Of a DNA stretch of 64,000 bases, positions 29,362 through 40,100 are shown piece after piece. The DNA is taken from positions 59,081-123,080 of the forward strand of contig JALKBU010000032.1 of NCBI GenBank assembly GCA_023091735.1, given 5' to 3'. Within the stretch, counting starts at the first letter, position 1; each line of letters opens with the position of its first letter. Both the position numbers and the translations under genes were made by a program. The notes beneath the pieces are model-generated. The model was not told where the DNA came from. It saw only the letters and a program-made list of their open reading frames with translations, and searched no databases. Source of the DNA: Trichomonas tenax. Lineage: Eukaryota > Parabasalia > Trichomonadida > Trichomonadidae.

Positions 29362-32300
29362 CTAAACATAGAATGACAAACCTGCGCAAAGCAAGCAGCT
29401 TCCATTCATGCAGCAACGCTTGCAGCAAATTCTTGAACATGTTGTGCACTGTTCTGATGCAATTGAACCGCAAATAGGACACCTGGACAATATATCATGC
29501 TTGAATCGTGGACAAGGAGATCCTAAGCAAGTCCACAGAACAACAGTGCTATCAGCATCGGAAGTAGTGAAGCATGTCTTTGTTGCATGAATGGAGATAG
29601 ATACAATACCTTTTGTATGTGGCGATTGTAGATCTTTGAGCTCGACAGTATTGTAATCTGGTCTATAAGTGACAATGGAAACAGCACCATCAGTATATCC
29701 AATGATTGCAACACGGACAGATTCTGAGTTAGAAAGATGGAATACAGAAATAGCTGATGGTTGATGGGAGAGTTGTCTTTCGATTAAAACTGTTCCATTG
29801 ATGCTTATGATAACAAGTGACGTTTCTGTGATAATCCAAATGCAATTGGAGTTTTCGTCGAATTTAACATAAACAACATTTGAAGGAAGTTCGACTTTCC
29901 TGTGAATTGCACCGCTAAAGACTTCCCAAAGAACTAAAGTGCTGCTGAAAACAGTTGCTCCAATGCAGTCAAATCCAGAGATGTCTGACATTGGTTTCAT
30001 TGGCAAAGAAAGAGCCGATAAAGCTAAAATTTCGACAGGAACTCCGCCTTCGTATTTGACCCTAAAAGATCTTGAAAGACAGAACTGATAATCGACAATA
30101 AGAATCAAACCATTGTCTGATACTGCTAAACCTGTTGCATATACAAATGTCGGCGAGGAGCGTCTGAAAACAACATTATTCGTTCTCATGTTCTTCACGA
30201 TGATTGATAAGTTCGAGCAATCGAGTTCAAAGACGAGATCGCGAGTGCAATAAAGCCTTTGAGCTGTAGGAGTAACACTTTTGATGTTATCGATTTCGAA
30301 CATAACATTTTGAGCTTTGATGCTTGTGACTTGTGGTGTGAAGAAAGAGTGAATTGATGAACAAATCTTTCTGATGCTTCCTTTAGATTTAGGACTGAAA
30401 TTGATGGAATAATCCATTCCATTCGAAAGTCTTCTCAAGCGATGACAGAATGAAGAAATCGAGCTGATTTCTTTCTCACTCTCCATTTTATCTAAAATCA
30501 TTGATGCTGCACGTTGTCCTCCTTTGAGGAGTTCAGGAATGGCGATATTTAATGGCGATATTCCATCATCGCTATCAATGATTTTTCCAACATCAATGAA
30601 TGTTGGCTTAGAAATGATTGATGACTTATGAAGAGTGAAAATATCTGGTGTTGAGTTTCTTCGAGAAAGATCTTGTCTGCGATTGCTTGGTTGCTTGACA
30701 TCAACAGATTTAAGAATAATGTTGTTGGCATTGGCGAATTTAACAGCTCGTTTCAAAGTGTTCTTCTTTGTGTAAATATTATTCAAAACTTCTTCTGCGA
30801 AATCAAGGTTTGGAAAAACTGGCTGTCGTACAGAGTTAATAAAGAATCTTCCGCAAAGTGCATTATAAATGAACATCGTATCGCTGGCAGTAATCCAACC
30901 GTTTGCGAACTTTTGTAGTGCTTCTTCAATAGATTTGACACGATGAATGAATGGGAAAGGAGGCATCGAATCTAAACATTTTTCACATAATTTATTAATG
31001 TATGATTGTAATTCATTCGCTGGATTTCTTTGTAATGTCATTCTGAAACTTCCAACATCGAATCCCCAGAAGACATAAGAATCTTCAGTTCTAATAGCAT
31101 AAATAATATCAGAATGTTTGACATGAATGACAATGCGACCAGCAAAGATTGATGTGCTTCCCCAATCACCTTGGATGGCTTCATTCAAGAGGTTTCTCGT
31201 CATATCACTTGAGATCTCATGAAGAGTTAAAACATCACCTTGTAAGTTCGCAAATGTTATTATATCCAATGATCCTTGGAAGAAGAAAACAACGCAATTG
31301 ATATTTTGCGTGTTGCGAGTCAAAACACATGAATATTTGTATAAAGGACTTCCATCGCTATTATGGATCTTCAAGAAGAGATCAAGCATATTGTTAGGAT
31401 GCTCAGCAACAGCTTTATTAGTATATCCTGCGTATTCGACATCGTTCTTAGAGAAGAAACATGATGTCAATAGTCTTGGTGGAAGGAATGGATACGAACG
31501 TGGTGATAATGTGTAAGCTTTAGGAGCATATGTTTCAATATCACTCTTTGCATCTTTAACTTCACACGAGAATGATGCCCAACTGACCATTTCTTCTAAA
31601 ACAATGAATTCACTGTTTAGCGATGACAATGTTGCATTTATTAATTGTTCGAAGATCTGCTTTGAGAATTTTGCAATGCATGTTGTTTTGTGCGATTCCA
31701 TCGCCAATTGATTGATTTCTTTGAAGACAACATCTTTAACATTGACAGAAGAAATCATTACAGAGATATCCATGCCTTTTGATTTATAAGCGGCTTCAAA
31801 GACACCAATATCTCCTTTCTTTGCAAGTGCAATAGAATCCTGGAAAGACTTTGCAATCTTCTCGTTGAATAAATTGAGTTGTGCTTTTGCATTCATGAGA
31901 ATATAATACCAACTATCAATTGATTTCGTGATATCGATAAGTTGCGTGAAAGCTTTGCAGCAGGAAACAATGTGAGAAACAATTAATGGAACTATGTCGT
32001 CCGTGAGATGAATGAAAAGATTCTGTAGAAGGTTGTCTATTATTGTAGCAATTGCAGGAGTGAACATATCACCTTGGGCTCCCAGAAGGGAGTTGATGTA
32101 TGTTAGTATTTGGAGAAAAACATCAGATTCAAAACCGTTCAAATAACCAGAGTTGGATAAGAAAAGGAGTGAAATAAAGAGATCTTGAATACATCCTTGC
32201 TTTGGAGTATTGGTCAGAATGTAGTTGAAGACATTGATAATGAAATATTTGATGAAATTGTCTGACCTAACTTTTGAAATTGTGGCGAAACCCAAAAGGA

Positions 32301-35300
32301 GAATACAGCTGATTGATTGGTTTGATAATATCAAGAAATTATTGATGAATTGGTTGAATGATGGAATCTGAACTAATTCAACTGTTTTGTCGCAATCGAA
32401 AAGATCAATCAGAAAATCAACTAAACTGATATCTTCAGTCGGAATTTCCAAGTTAATCTTATCTAAGATTTTATCATAATTCGACCAATTCGAAGCATCA
32501 ATATTAAAAGTATTTTTCGGTATTGTTTCACCAACTGTTCTAATTGTGTATAGGTCAGATCTATCTTTGATACTCTTTATGTTCAAACACAAAGGAAGCC
32601 ATGAACAAAGCGTTGTGACGCACTTTTCTGATTCTAAAACACAATTGATTTTGTTAAGCAAAAACCTTGAAAGTGCATCAATGAACTTAAACAAGTCTTT
32701 CTGTCCTCTATAAACAGCAGAAGCACCAACACAAACCATAACAATTGCGAATTGGAAAACTTCAGAGTTATGACTTTGATCTGCCATAACAATTACATCT
32801 TTCCAAACATTTTCGTCGTAAATGCAAACAGCGATAACTTTCAACATTGATCTTGTTGGAATTATATAACAGTCTTTGTAACTCGTGATTAGAGACATAA
32901 GATGAATAATTTTTGCCTTCATTTTGACATCAGACAGCAAAGCAATTTGTAATAATGAATTGAATGGAGCAATATCAATAATTGTTTCAAATGTAAGTTT
33001 GTCAATGAAAGAAGATAAAGCATCGAGAATATTATTCTGGATTTCTTTTGTTCCAATCCTTAAAAGAGCTCTTATATAGTGCTTGAGTGAAGGAAGCTTC
33101 GATATATTGTTGAGACATGATAAAATCATTGCTGGCATTGCTTTGTTATCCATAATCTTTTTCGTTAAGAAAATTTCAAAGTTTGCGACAGAATGGAAAT
33201 CAATGCCATCGAATCTTTCGAAGATAGCATCAACTAAAATATCATTGTTAACATTATCCCACATCTTCTTGTGTAACAAAATACTTGTCAAAGCACCTTC
33301 TGATTTGCTATTTTTGGATGATGAATCAAGGAAATCCATGAATATAGGTCTGGACATGAAAGGATGACAGTTTGCAAGAGCACCAATGAGCATCCAATAA
33401 AATCTTTCACCGTCATAGTGTGTAATATCTTGAATGTTCAATAATGTGTGGAAAACAGCACCAAACTGTTGTGCGTTTTGTGAAGATCCTAAAGCAGCCA
33501 ATAGAGTTCTTTGCGGAGAATTACTCAAGAAGTGCATTGGAAAACCGAAGTATGGAACACAAACTAAGTTTGGAGGAATAAAAGCATTGAAGTTACGATT
33601 CTCCAAACCATTTGGTGTAACAATAATTTCATCGTCAGACATCTGCAAAATTGATGAAGGACCCAATACATACAGATCATTATAATTTCTCGGTGGCGTT
33701 TTTGTGAATCTTATAGCAGGACCTAAGAAAATTAAATCTTTTGCTGCAGCACAGAATCTCGCAGAAGTTAAGAAACTTCGTTTTTGTTTCAGCTGGAAAG
33801 TGAATACTCTTCCGTTGATGAATAAAGCCAAAGAAGAACTCATAAGTGTGGATTCAATTTTAATTGCAACAAAATTCCATTTCGTGAGATCAACATTCAT
33901 TGAGTTTTGAGAGTCTTCGCATTGAATAAATATTTTCTCTTCATCAAAAGTAAGATTTAAAACATCTGTTTTGAATCCACGAAGAGAATAAATTGATTGA
34001 CTGCTTGTTCTAAACCAGAAAGATAAAGCTGCGAATTGAATATCGAAAAACATATCTGTATTACCAGGATAGAACTGAAACAGTTGAAAGTGATCAAATG
34101 AAGTATTACAGAATCTCTCGAGGTCATATGGCTTTTCGAGTAACATCTTGAGATACTTTGATTGCAGAAATCTGTTGGCAATTTGATCAATCATTGGAAC
34201 AGCAAAGATATCATTTGTTCTTTTGAGTGATTGCTCAATGAAAGCACTCCCAAGAAGCCATGCATTATATGGATCAAGTTTCATTGGTTTGTCGAGCAAG
34301 TGGACAAGTGAATGAACTCTTATTGGACGACAATGAGCAACGTTGAGTCCGAATATAACCTTTTCAAGAAGTTCTTGAGGGGCACTGAACAAAGGATGAT
34401 CTTCATTCAAGCTTTCGATCTTGTTTTCTAATTTATCGAATCTCCTTGTGCAGACTAAAGCAGCAAGAAGCTCAACAAGATTTTCAAGCTTTAAATTACT
34501 GAATGCCCAATCAATACCTTTGCTATTGACAAAGTTTAAAGCTGCATCAGGAGAGAAAACTAAAACCGAGTTCAGAGACTGAAGTAATGAAATGTTTCCA
34601 GTTCGCTCAATGTAATCGAGAAGTATTCTTATAATTGATTCATCAGGAGACATAGAAATAAATTGTGTTAAGATATTATTCAAATCTGGAATTTGAAGAT
34701 GCATAACAGATTGAAAAACTGAAGGTCTGAATGATATTGCGCTCTCAAGAGAGTATAGTGAGAGTACTAATGGTGAAAAATATTCGTATTTCGTGTATAA
34801 ATCTTGAGTTATATTTGGTGATAGTTGAACAATGAAGGCAGAAAGGAAATTTGTTTCCAACAGCGCATTATATGATATATATTTCTTCGAAATTTGACTA
34901 TTTAAAACTTGTAAGATGATTATTAAACTGTCTATCGATGAATCAATTCGAATGATCGCGTTAAATATAATTGGAAGACATTTCAACACCAACTTTGGTT
35001 GAATTTTGTCAATTACAACCAGGAAGTAAGAAATATCTGTTAAATCTGGTGTGCTCCAATTCATCCAAGATTGAATTGGAATAATTGAGTCTAATTTTGT
35101 TGTGGATTCGGGCAGCTTTTCTATTAGTTCACACACCATCGAAACAATTGGTTGCTGCATTGGTGGCGTTTCTGAGAAGATTTTGTAAAGATGTTTGAAT
35201 ATTTGAAGATTTGGTGGCGGTGATCCATCCTCATTCTGAGCGTATAACATCGGCTTGTAGCAGTTTGTTCTTAATTCAAATGTAGTAAGTGAAACCATGA

Positions 35301-36051
35301 TATCGAAAATTATCAATGAATTTAATCGGAAAAATTTGGAGATTTGTCTTGAATTGGATGACACATATTGGAACATATTCGCTATAAATAATGCTGATTG
35401 TTCTGCCATCGAATTTTGAACTCGATTATCTTTTATCAACGTTCCCACGAATTGGAATAATTCCATGAAATTAACACCTTTGTAATATGGTTGAATTTCT
35501 GTATTGAATAATAATGTATTTATGAATTTAGCTGCATTTTCGTCTTGATTTTCGATGAAAATTTTCTCGAATAAGTATTCAAAGTGAGAACTAGATGACA
35601 AATCGTTGAAAAATTGTTGTTTTTTGAGGATTGATTCAAAAAAACTCTGAGAAAATGTAAGAATATTCGGTAAAATATTTGAAACTTTGCAACAATATGT
35701 TAAAATATTACAGAAAACACGCGGGTTCATCGAAAATGGCGATAAATTGTAGAGCTTCGACAAAACTTTCATATAGTGCATTGTAACAGCAACATTGCCA
35801 TCAATTAATTTCGAATATTCTAACATTTCTTTTATGAGATTTGGAATAAGCGAGGCATTCACTGGCTTTGTGGATTCGAGAACAATGAAATTATCGAAGC
35901 TGATCAAAAATTGCGTCAATAAATTCTGTTTTTCCAGTGGATCCGATATCCTCCGAAGCTCTTTAAGGGTACTTTGGATCGAAGTGTAATGCTCAGACCC
36001 CATAGCATCGGAAGAACCAACGTTACTTGGTCTCCTGAAGAACGAGGTCAT
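29362..36051 (-). CDS. BEACH-family protein with shortened BEACH domain, 2229 aa
   Basis: A giant BEACH/LYST-type protein, a family that shapes endolysosomal membrane traffic. In order: a helical ARM-like region (1-650); a concanavalin-A-like sandwich (about 660-800, with FWFRTSS, TKWNFVAIKI, ALFINGRVF); more helical solenoid to about 1500; a PH-BEACH-like segment (about 1580-1690); the start of a BEACH domain with NGWITASDTMFIYNALCGRF and QPVFP (about 1725-1750), clearly matching the NGEISNF...LNTLAGRSF..QYPVFPW pattern. The rest of the canonical BEACH core is not recognisable. Degenerate WD-type repeats follow (about 1925-2190), then a C-terminal Cys-rich zinc-binding-like end (2195-2225, CPIC, CTTC, CCKRCC, CLLC). 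Starts at the ATG at 36051; no initiator is evident. Confidence 0.85.
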   Translation of the reverse strand: MTSFFRRPSNVGSSDAMGSEHYTSIQSTLKELRRISDPLEKQNLLTQFLISFDNFIVLESTKPVNASLIPNLIKEMLEYSKLIDGNVAVTMHYMKVLSKLYNLSPFSMNPRVFCNILTYCCKVSNILPNILTFSQSFFESILKKQQFFNDLSSSSHFEYLFEKIFIENQDENAAKFINTLLFNTEIQPYYKGVNFMELFQFVGTLIKDNRVQNSMAEQSALFIANMFQYVSSNSRQISKFFRLNSLIIFDIMVSLTTFELRTNCYKPMLYAQNEDGSPPPNLQIFKHLYKIFSETPPMQQPIVSMVCELIEKLPESTTKLDSIIPIQSWMNWSTPDLTDISYFLVVIDKIQPKLVLKCLPIIFNAIIRIDSSIDSLIIILQVLNSQISKKYISYNALLETNFLSAFIVQLSPNITQDLYTKYEYFSPLVLSLYSLESAISFRPSVFQSVMHLQIPDLNNILTQFISMSPDESIIRILLDYIERTGNISLLQSLNSVLVFSPDAALNFVNSKGIDWAFSNLKLENLVELLAALVCTRRFDKLENKIESLNEDHPLFSAPQELLEKVIFGLNVAHCRPIRVHSLVHLLDKPMKLDPYNAWLLGSAFIEQSLKRTNDIFAVPMIDQIANRFLQSKYLKMLLEKPYDLERFCNTSFDHFQLFQFYPGNTDMFFDIQFAALSFWFRTSSQSIYSLRGFKTDVLNLTFDEEKIFIQCEDSQNSMNVDLTKWNFVAIKIESTLMSSSLALFINGRVFTFQLKQKRSFLTSARFCAAAKDLIFLGPAIRFTKTPPRNYNDLYVLGPSSILQMSDDEIIVTPNGLENRNFNAFIPPNLVCVPYFGFPMHFLSNSPQRTLLAALGSSQNAQQFGAVFHTLLNIQDITHYDGERFYWMLIGALANCHPFMSRPIFMDFLDSSSKNSKSEGALTSILLHKKMWDNVNNDILVDAIFERFDGIDFHSVANFEIFLTKKIMDNKAMPAMILSCLNNISKLPSLKHYIRALLRIGTKEIQNNILDALSSFIDKLTFETIIDIAPFNSLLQIALLSDVKMKAKIIHLMSLITSYKDCYIIPTRSMLKVIAVCIYDENVWKDVIVMADQSHNSEVFQFAIVMVCVGASAVYRGQKDLFKFIDALSRFLLNKINCVLESEKCVTTLCSWLPLCLNIKSIKDRSDLYTIRTVGETIPKNTFNIDASNWSNYDKILDKINLEIPTEDISLVDFLIDLFDCDKTVELVQIPSFNQFINNFLILSNQSISCILLLGFATISKVRSDNFIKYFIINVFNYILTNTPKQGCIQDLFISLLFLSNSGYLNGFESDVFLQILTYINSLLGAQGDMFTPAIATIIDNLLQNLFIHLTDDIVPLIVSHIVSCCKAFTQLIDITKSIDSWYYILMNAKAQLNLFNEKIAKSFQDSIALAKKGDIGVFEAAYKSKGMDISVMISSVNVKDVVFKEINQLAMESHKTTCIAKFSKQIFEQLINATLSSLNSEFIVLEEMVSWASFSCEVKDAKSDIETYAPKAYTLSPRSYPFLPPRLLTSCFFSKNDVEYAGYTNKAVAEHPNNMLDLFLKIHNSDGSPLYKYSCVLTRNTQNINCVVFFFQGSLDIITFANLQGDVLTLHEISSDMTRNLLNEAIQGDWGSTSIFAGRIVIHVKHSDIIYAIRTEDSYVFWGFDVGSFRMTLQRNPANELQSYINKLCEKCLDSMPPFPFIHRVKSIEEALQKFANGWITASDTMFIYNALCGRFFINSVRQPVFPNLDFAEEVLNNIYTKKNTLKRAVKFANANNIILKSVDVKQPSNRRQDLSRRNSTPDIFTLHKSSIISKPTFIDVGKIIDSDDGISPLNIAIPELLKGGQRAASMILDKMESEKEISSISSFCHRLRRLSNGMDYSINFSPKSKGSIRKICSSIHSFFTPQVTSIKAQNVMFEIDNIKSVTPTAQRLYCTRDLVFELDCSNLSIIVKNMRTNNVVFRRSSPTFVYATGLAVSDNGLILIVDYQFCLSRSFRVKYEGGVPVEILALSALSLPMKPMSDISGFDCIGATVFSSTLVLWEVFSGAIHRKVELPSNVVYVKFDENSNCIWIITETSLVIISINGTVLIERQLSHQPSAISVFHLSNSESVRVAIIGYTDGAVSIVTYRPDYNTVELKDLQSPHTKGIVSISIHATKTCFTTSDADSTVVLWTCLGSPCPRFKHDILSRCPICGSIASEQCTTCSRICCKRCCMNGSCLLCAGLSFYV

Positions 36052-37197
36052 CAGTACCTTAAAAATCTGACAAGCGAATCAAAATTTTTGACGATCGACA
36101 CTTTTCTAAACCTTGTCAAATCCGGCAAATCCTTTGAACGCTTGCAATCTTTTTTCCATTTCAGAGTTTCTCTCATTGAAGCGTCACATAATTGTCCCCA
36201 AAGAAGCAGTTTATCAAAATGTTTCATATTAAAATAGTAATTAATTCCCTATCGAATCAAGAATAACTCTTGACTTATTCATTTAGATCAAAATCCATTC
36301 ATAATCTTCAAGCATAAACTACACAACATCATATCACATATCATTATTGATAATATCAAATTGATCAATTTGATATCAACTAAAAATTCAATGTTTATTG
36401 ACATGCTATGCTACCCGCAGACATTGAATGCTATTAATGGATGAATTAGATCGATTTCTCCTTATAAATGCCAAAATAATTGACGTTGAAATGAAACAGC
36501 TTAGAATTTATGCATAACGAAAGGGATAGTTACTAAAGTTATTACCAAATCAATCCGTGGGCTTCGAAAGATACCCTACTTTTCCTACTTTTAGACCAAA
36601 GAATTTTGCCTTTTTTCTGTTTTCTGCCCAAAAATTGACTATTCTAATAAAAAATTAATACATTAATAGACATCAAATACATTAAACGTAATTTTACTCC
36701 TCTGTTATCTGAAAAAATTACGTATTTTGTTTTCTTGAGCGGTCTAAAAGCAGTAAAAGTAGTGTATAAAATCTAATCCCAATACTGTTTCGATTTTCAA
36801 TACTTGAGACCTTTAATTTTCGTTATTTCTTTGAAAATAGATCGCTACACATCTAGGTAGACAATAGTTAATGCCATTTGTTTGCCGATAAAAAACTGAT
36901 TGTTCGAATAATAGAAAAATTGTCATGTAAACCAATCGATTGATTTTACAAGTCTTCTCAAAATTTTAAATGAAGCATCAAGAAAATTGCTATAAATTAG
37001 TGTACTATAAAAATTATGAGTTGTTATTCTCAATCATTTTATATCGAATTCACATTTGCCACGTAAAGTATGACAATGTCAAAAAATTAAGTGGATGTTG
37101 ATACGAGCGATAACATGAATAAAGCATTTTTGCATCATTAAATCTTTTTTTGTCAATTTTTTATTTATATTTTTCGGAGCTCAATTTTAATTCTTTC
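36052..37197. other. Divergent intergenic region between two giant genes
   Basis: About 1.1 kb that must hold the promoters of both the BEACH gene and the multi-FERM gene. It contains a perfect 24-base palindrome (36353-36376). The frame at 35974-36237 mostly overlaps the BEACH gene and I reject it. No convincing initiator for either gene. Confidence 0.45.
36353..36376. repeat. Perfect 24-bp palindrome
   Basis: The half-site ATATCAAATTGA is followed directly by its reverse complement. It lies in the shared upstream region of two divergent giant genes; it could be a dimer-binding operator or chance in AT-rich DNA. Confidence 0.5.
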
Positions 37198-40100
37198 ATG
37201 ATGGATGGCTTTTTGGATTTATACACTGTAAGCAACCTCAAGTCATCTTCCATGAAGAAATTCAAGTATAGCACTGAATTTACAGGATACGATCTACTCT
37301 ATTTAGCATGTTATAATCTGAAAATTCACCCTTCCGAAAACTACGTCGTTGTTTACTTCGATGATGCTCTTGTACAGCATTTCCTAAATAACACGGACAA
37401 ATTAAAGTGCCAGGACATTGTTAAAGCAACATCGGTTTTCATTGTCGACAAAGAGGATACCGGTCAAATCCTCAATTCGGCAGCATTTTTCGCATTGAAG
37501 TTCAGAGCGCGCACGCAACCAGCACAACCTCCTGCTTCGATTTTGAGCATGGAGCCGCAAACTTTTGTAAATCCAAGTCCGCTTTCGCTCTCACTCGATA
37601 ATTATGTCGATTTCAAGTTAGGAATCACGGAAGAAGAGGAAATCTTTGAGGGGTTAACACAATTACCAGTTTATTATAAATTCGAAAATAATATCCGCCC
37701 ACCATGCGACTTATTTAAGAACTACACATTCGAAAGAACTTTATGTGCTTGCGTAAAACATCTTAATTTGGATGCTAACGGTTCCTACGCTTTATTTATA
37801 TCAACAAAAAAGCAAGAACTGATTCCATTCAAGGAAATAAACTCACTCGACAGTTACGACATAAATGAAGATACTTCAGTACATGTTTTCCCAAAGAAGT
37901 TTTCAGTTCATATTATCACAACTTATGTTAACCATCTTGATATCGAAGTAGAAGCCACAGAATCTGTTGGCGACATTGTCGAACGCATTTGCAAGCAGTT
38001 GAGATTACACATTTTCCACGATTACACTCTTAAAGCAGAAGATGGAGGTAAATCAATCGTCTTAAATCTTCAAAAACCAATTCTTATGCAAACAAAACAA
38101 CTCGAATCGCTTACTCTCTTCAGAAGGTTCTTTATCTTCTCAAGAGAAGATATTGAATCTCTTGAAAATGCAATTAATGCAATCAACGATGTTAGAAATT
38201 ACATGCAATACATGAATCTTTACTTCGATCCCGATAATCAGACGCAAATAGTGAATATAGTTTACTACGCAGTTCAAGCAATGCTTGGTCCTTTGGAAGT
38301 GAAACACTTCCCTTTAGGTTTAGAGTACTTATTCCCCAATTTTACATTTCCAGAGAATATAATGGACACTGTTAAGAAACAATTCGCCAAAGTAGAGCCA
38401 CCGGAGCATAGAGAAAATGCTGCAAGACTCTTTTTGAAAGAAATCAGAACAGTTCCTGGTTTTGGAACGACTGTTTTCCGTGCAATATATACAGACGATG
38501 AGGGCATAGAACACACAAATCAATGCAATGTTGTTGTTACTCCCATTCAGCTGATTATTGCAACAGATTTCATTAAACTCCAACTTCCATACAGCCAATT
38601 CCGTATTACATCAGTGAATTCAAATGAAGTAAGTATCGAATGCCAACAAAATTACGAATCAAGACAATTCGAATTTTCATTGCAAATTTTAGATGGGAGA
38701 GTCAACGAATTTTACGAATGCGCAGTTGAAACAGCAAGAATCATCAAAGAAATCTTTACAGATAGACAATTAAGAAGATCTCGCGGAGAAGTTTTATCAT
38801 TTTCTGCATCTTACGACAGAGTCGAACTTTATACAGCAAGAGATATCAAAAACGAAAAACCACAACTCTTTACATACGACAGAACATTGACCGGTGCTCA
38901 ACTCGCTGAAGAAGCAGCGAAGAATTTAAAGATTTGGGATGGAAAGACAGAATATCGTGTATTATTGTACGGATCAACAGAGAACTGTGAATGGTTCGAA
39001 CCAGGACAGTTAATCGCTTCAATTGATCCTAAAAACAGATCTAAAATTATAGTTTGTCCGCATTACATCCCTGCGAAGATCCACTTCAGCGACGGTGGCT
39101 CTAAGGTAATTCTCATGGATATGACACAAAAAGCAGGCAAAATCGTTGACAAGATTCTTCAAAAGATTAATCATCCGAATTTCTTAGGATTTGGCCTTTA
39201 CGCATATGAAGATGAAAAGGTAGGTATCCCTATATTCAACAAATACTATATTCCATCACAAGTTTGCAAAATAACAAATTTCTTATTCTTCAGAAGAGTT
39301 TTTGTGTTATCAAAAGACGACATATTCTCAAAGATCACAAGAAGGCAAGTTCTTAACGATGCTATGTTCTATCTTAAGTATTACGATGTTCAAATATCAA
39401 TTGATCGATTATTCAAATTAATGATTCTCTTTAATGTTGCAACTGAAAGACCAAAACAGAATAAGAAGCCAGATCTAGAAATATTCAAGAAATATCTTCC
39501 TCAATTTCTCGAATTTACTGATGAATTATTCGAAAGTTTCAAGAAAGCAGCGGGTAGTTACGAAAAGATAGATCCTATGAACGCTTCAAAGAGATTCATT
39601 AAGGAAGTGCGAAAAATCAGTGACTTTGGCGCAATTCCATTTATGTGCCTATTTGAAGATAATGCTCCATCATCAGCGATACCAATTCTCAAAGGAAAGG
39701 AGCGCCTTGTTCGCATCGGTCCACAGAACTTATACTTATACAAATCAGAACAGGAAATCATTAAGATTTCTTGGTTCGAAATTAGATATGCGAAGCTTTT
39801 CAACGGTAAATACTTGAGGTTAAAGCACATTCCAGCCAAAGGCTCCGACCAAAGAATCATCTACATCACTTGCGCTGATCCATTCCAGACATGGCTCATC
39901 GAATCATATCGCGATGAATTCTTCATGACACTCAAAGAAAGAAACAGAAATCACAAACAATACTCAAGGATCATTCCAAAACTCGAAGAACAACGTATTG
40001 CGGGTACATACACAGATGAAACAGGAAAGCATTATGAGCCGCAGATCGATTTATATATTGGAAACAATCCTGCTGTTGGTTCAAATCTCGACAAAGTTTG

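Noticed and set aside
37150..37197. TTG start extending the multi-FERM protein by 16 residues
   Set aside because: ATG ATG at 37198 is the first normal start; the extension lacks domain support.
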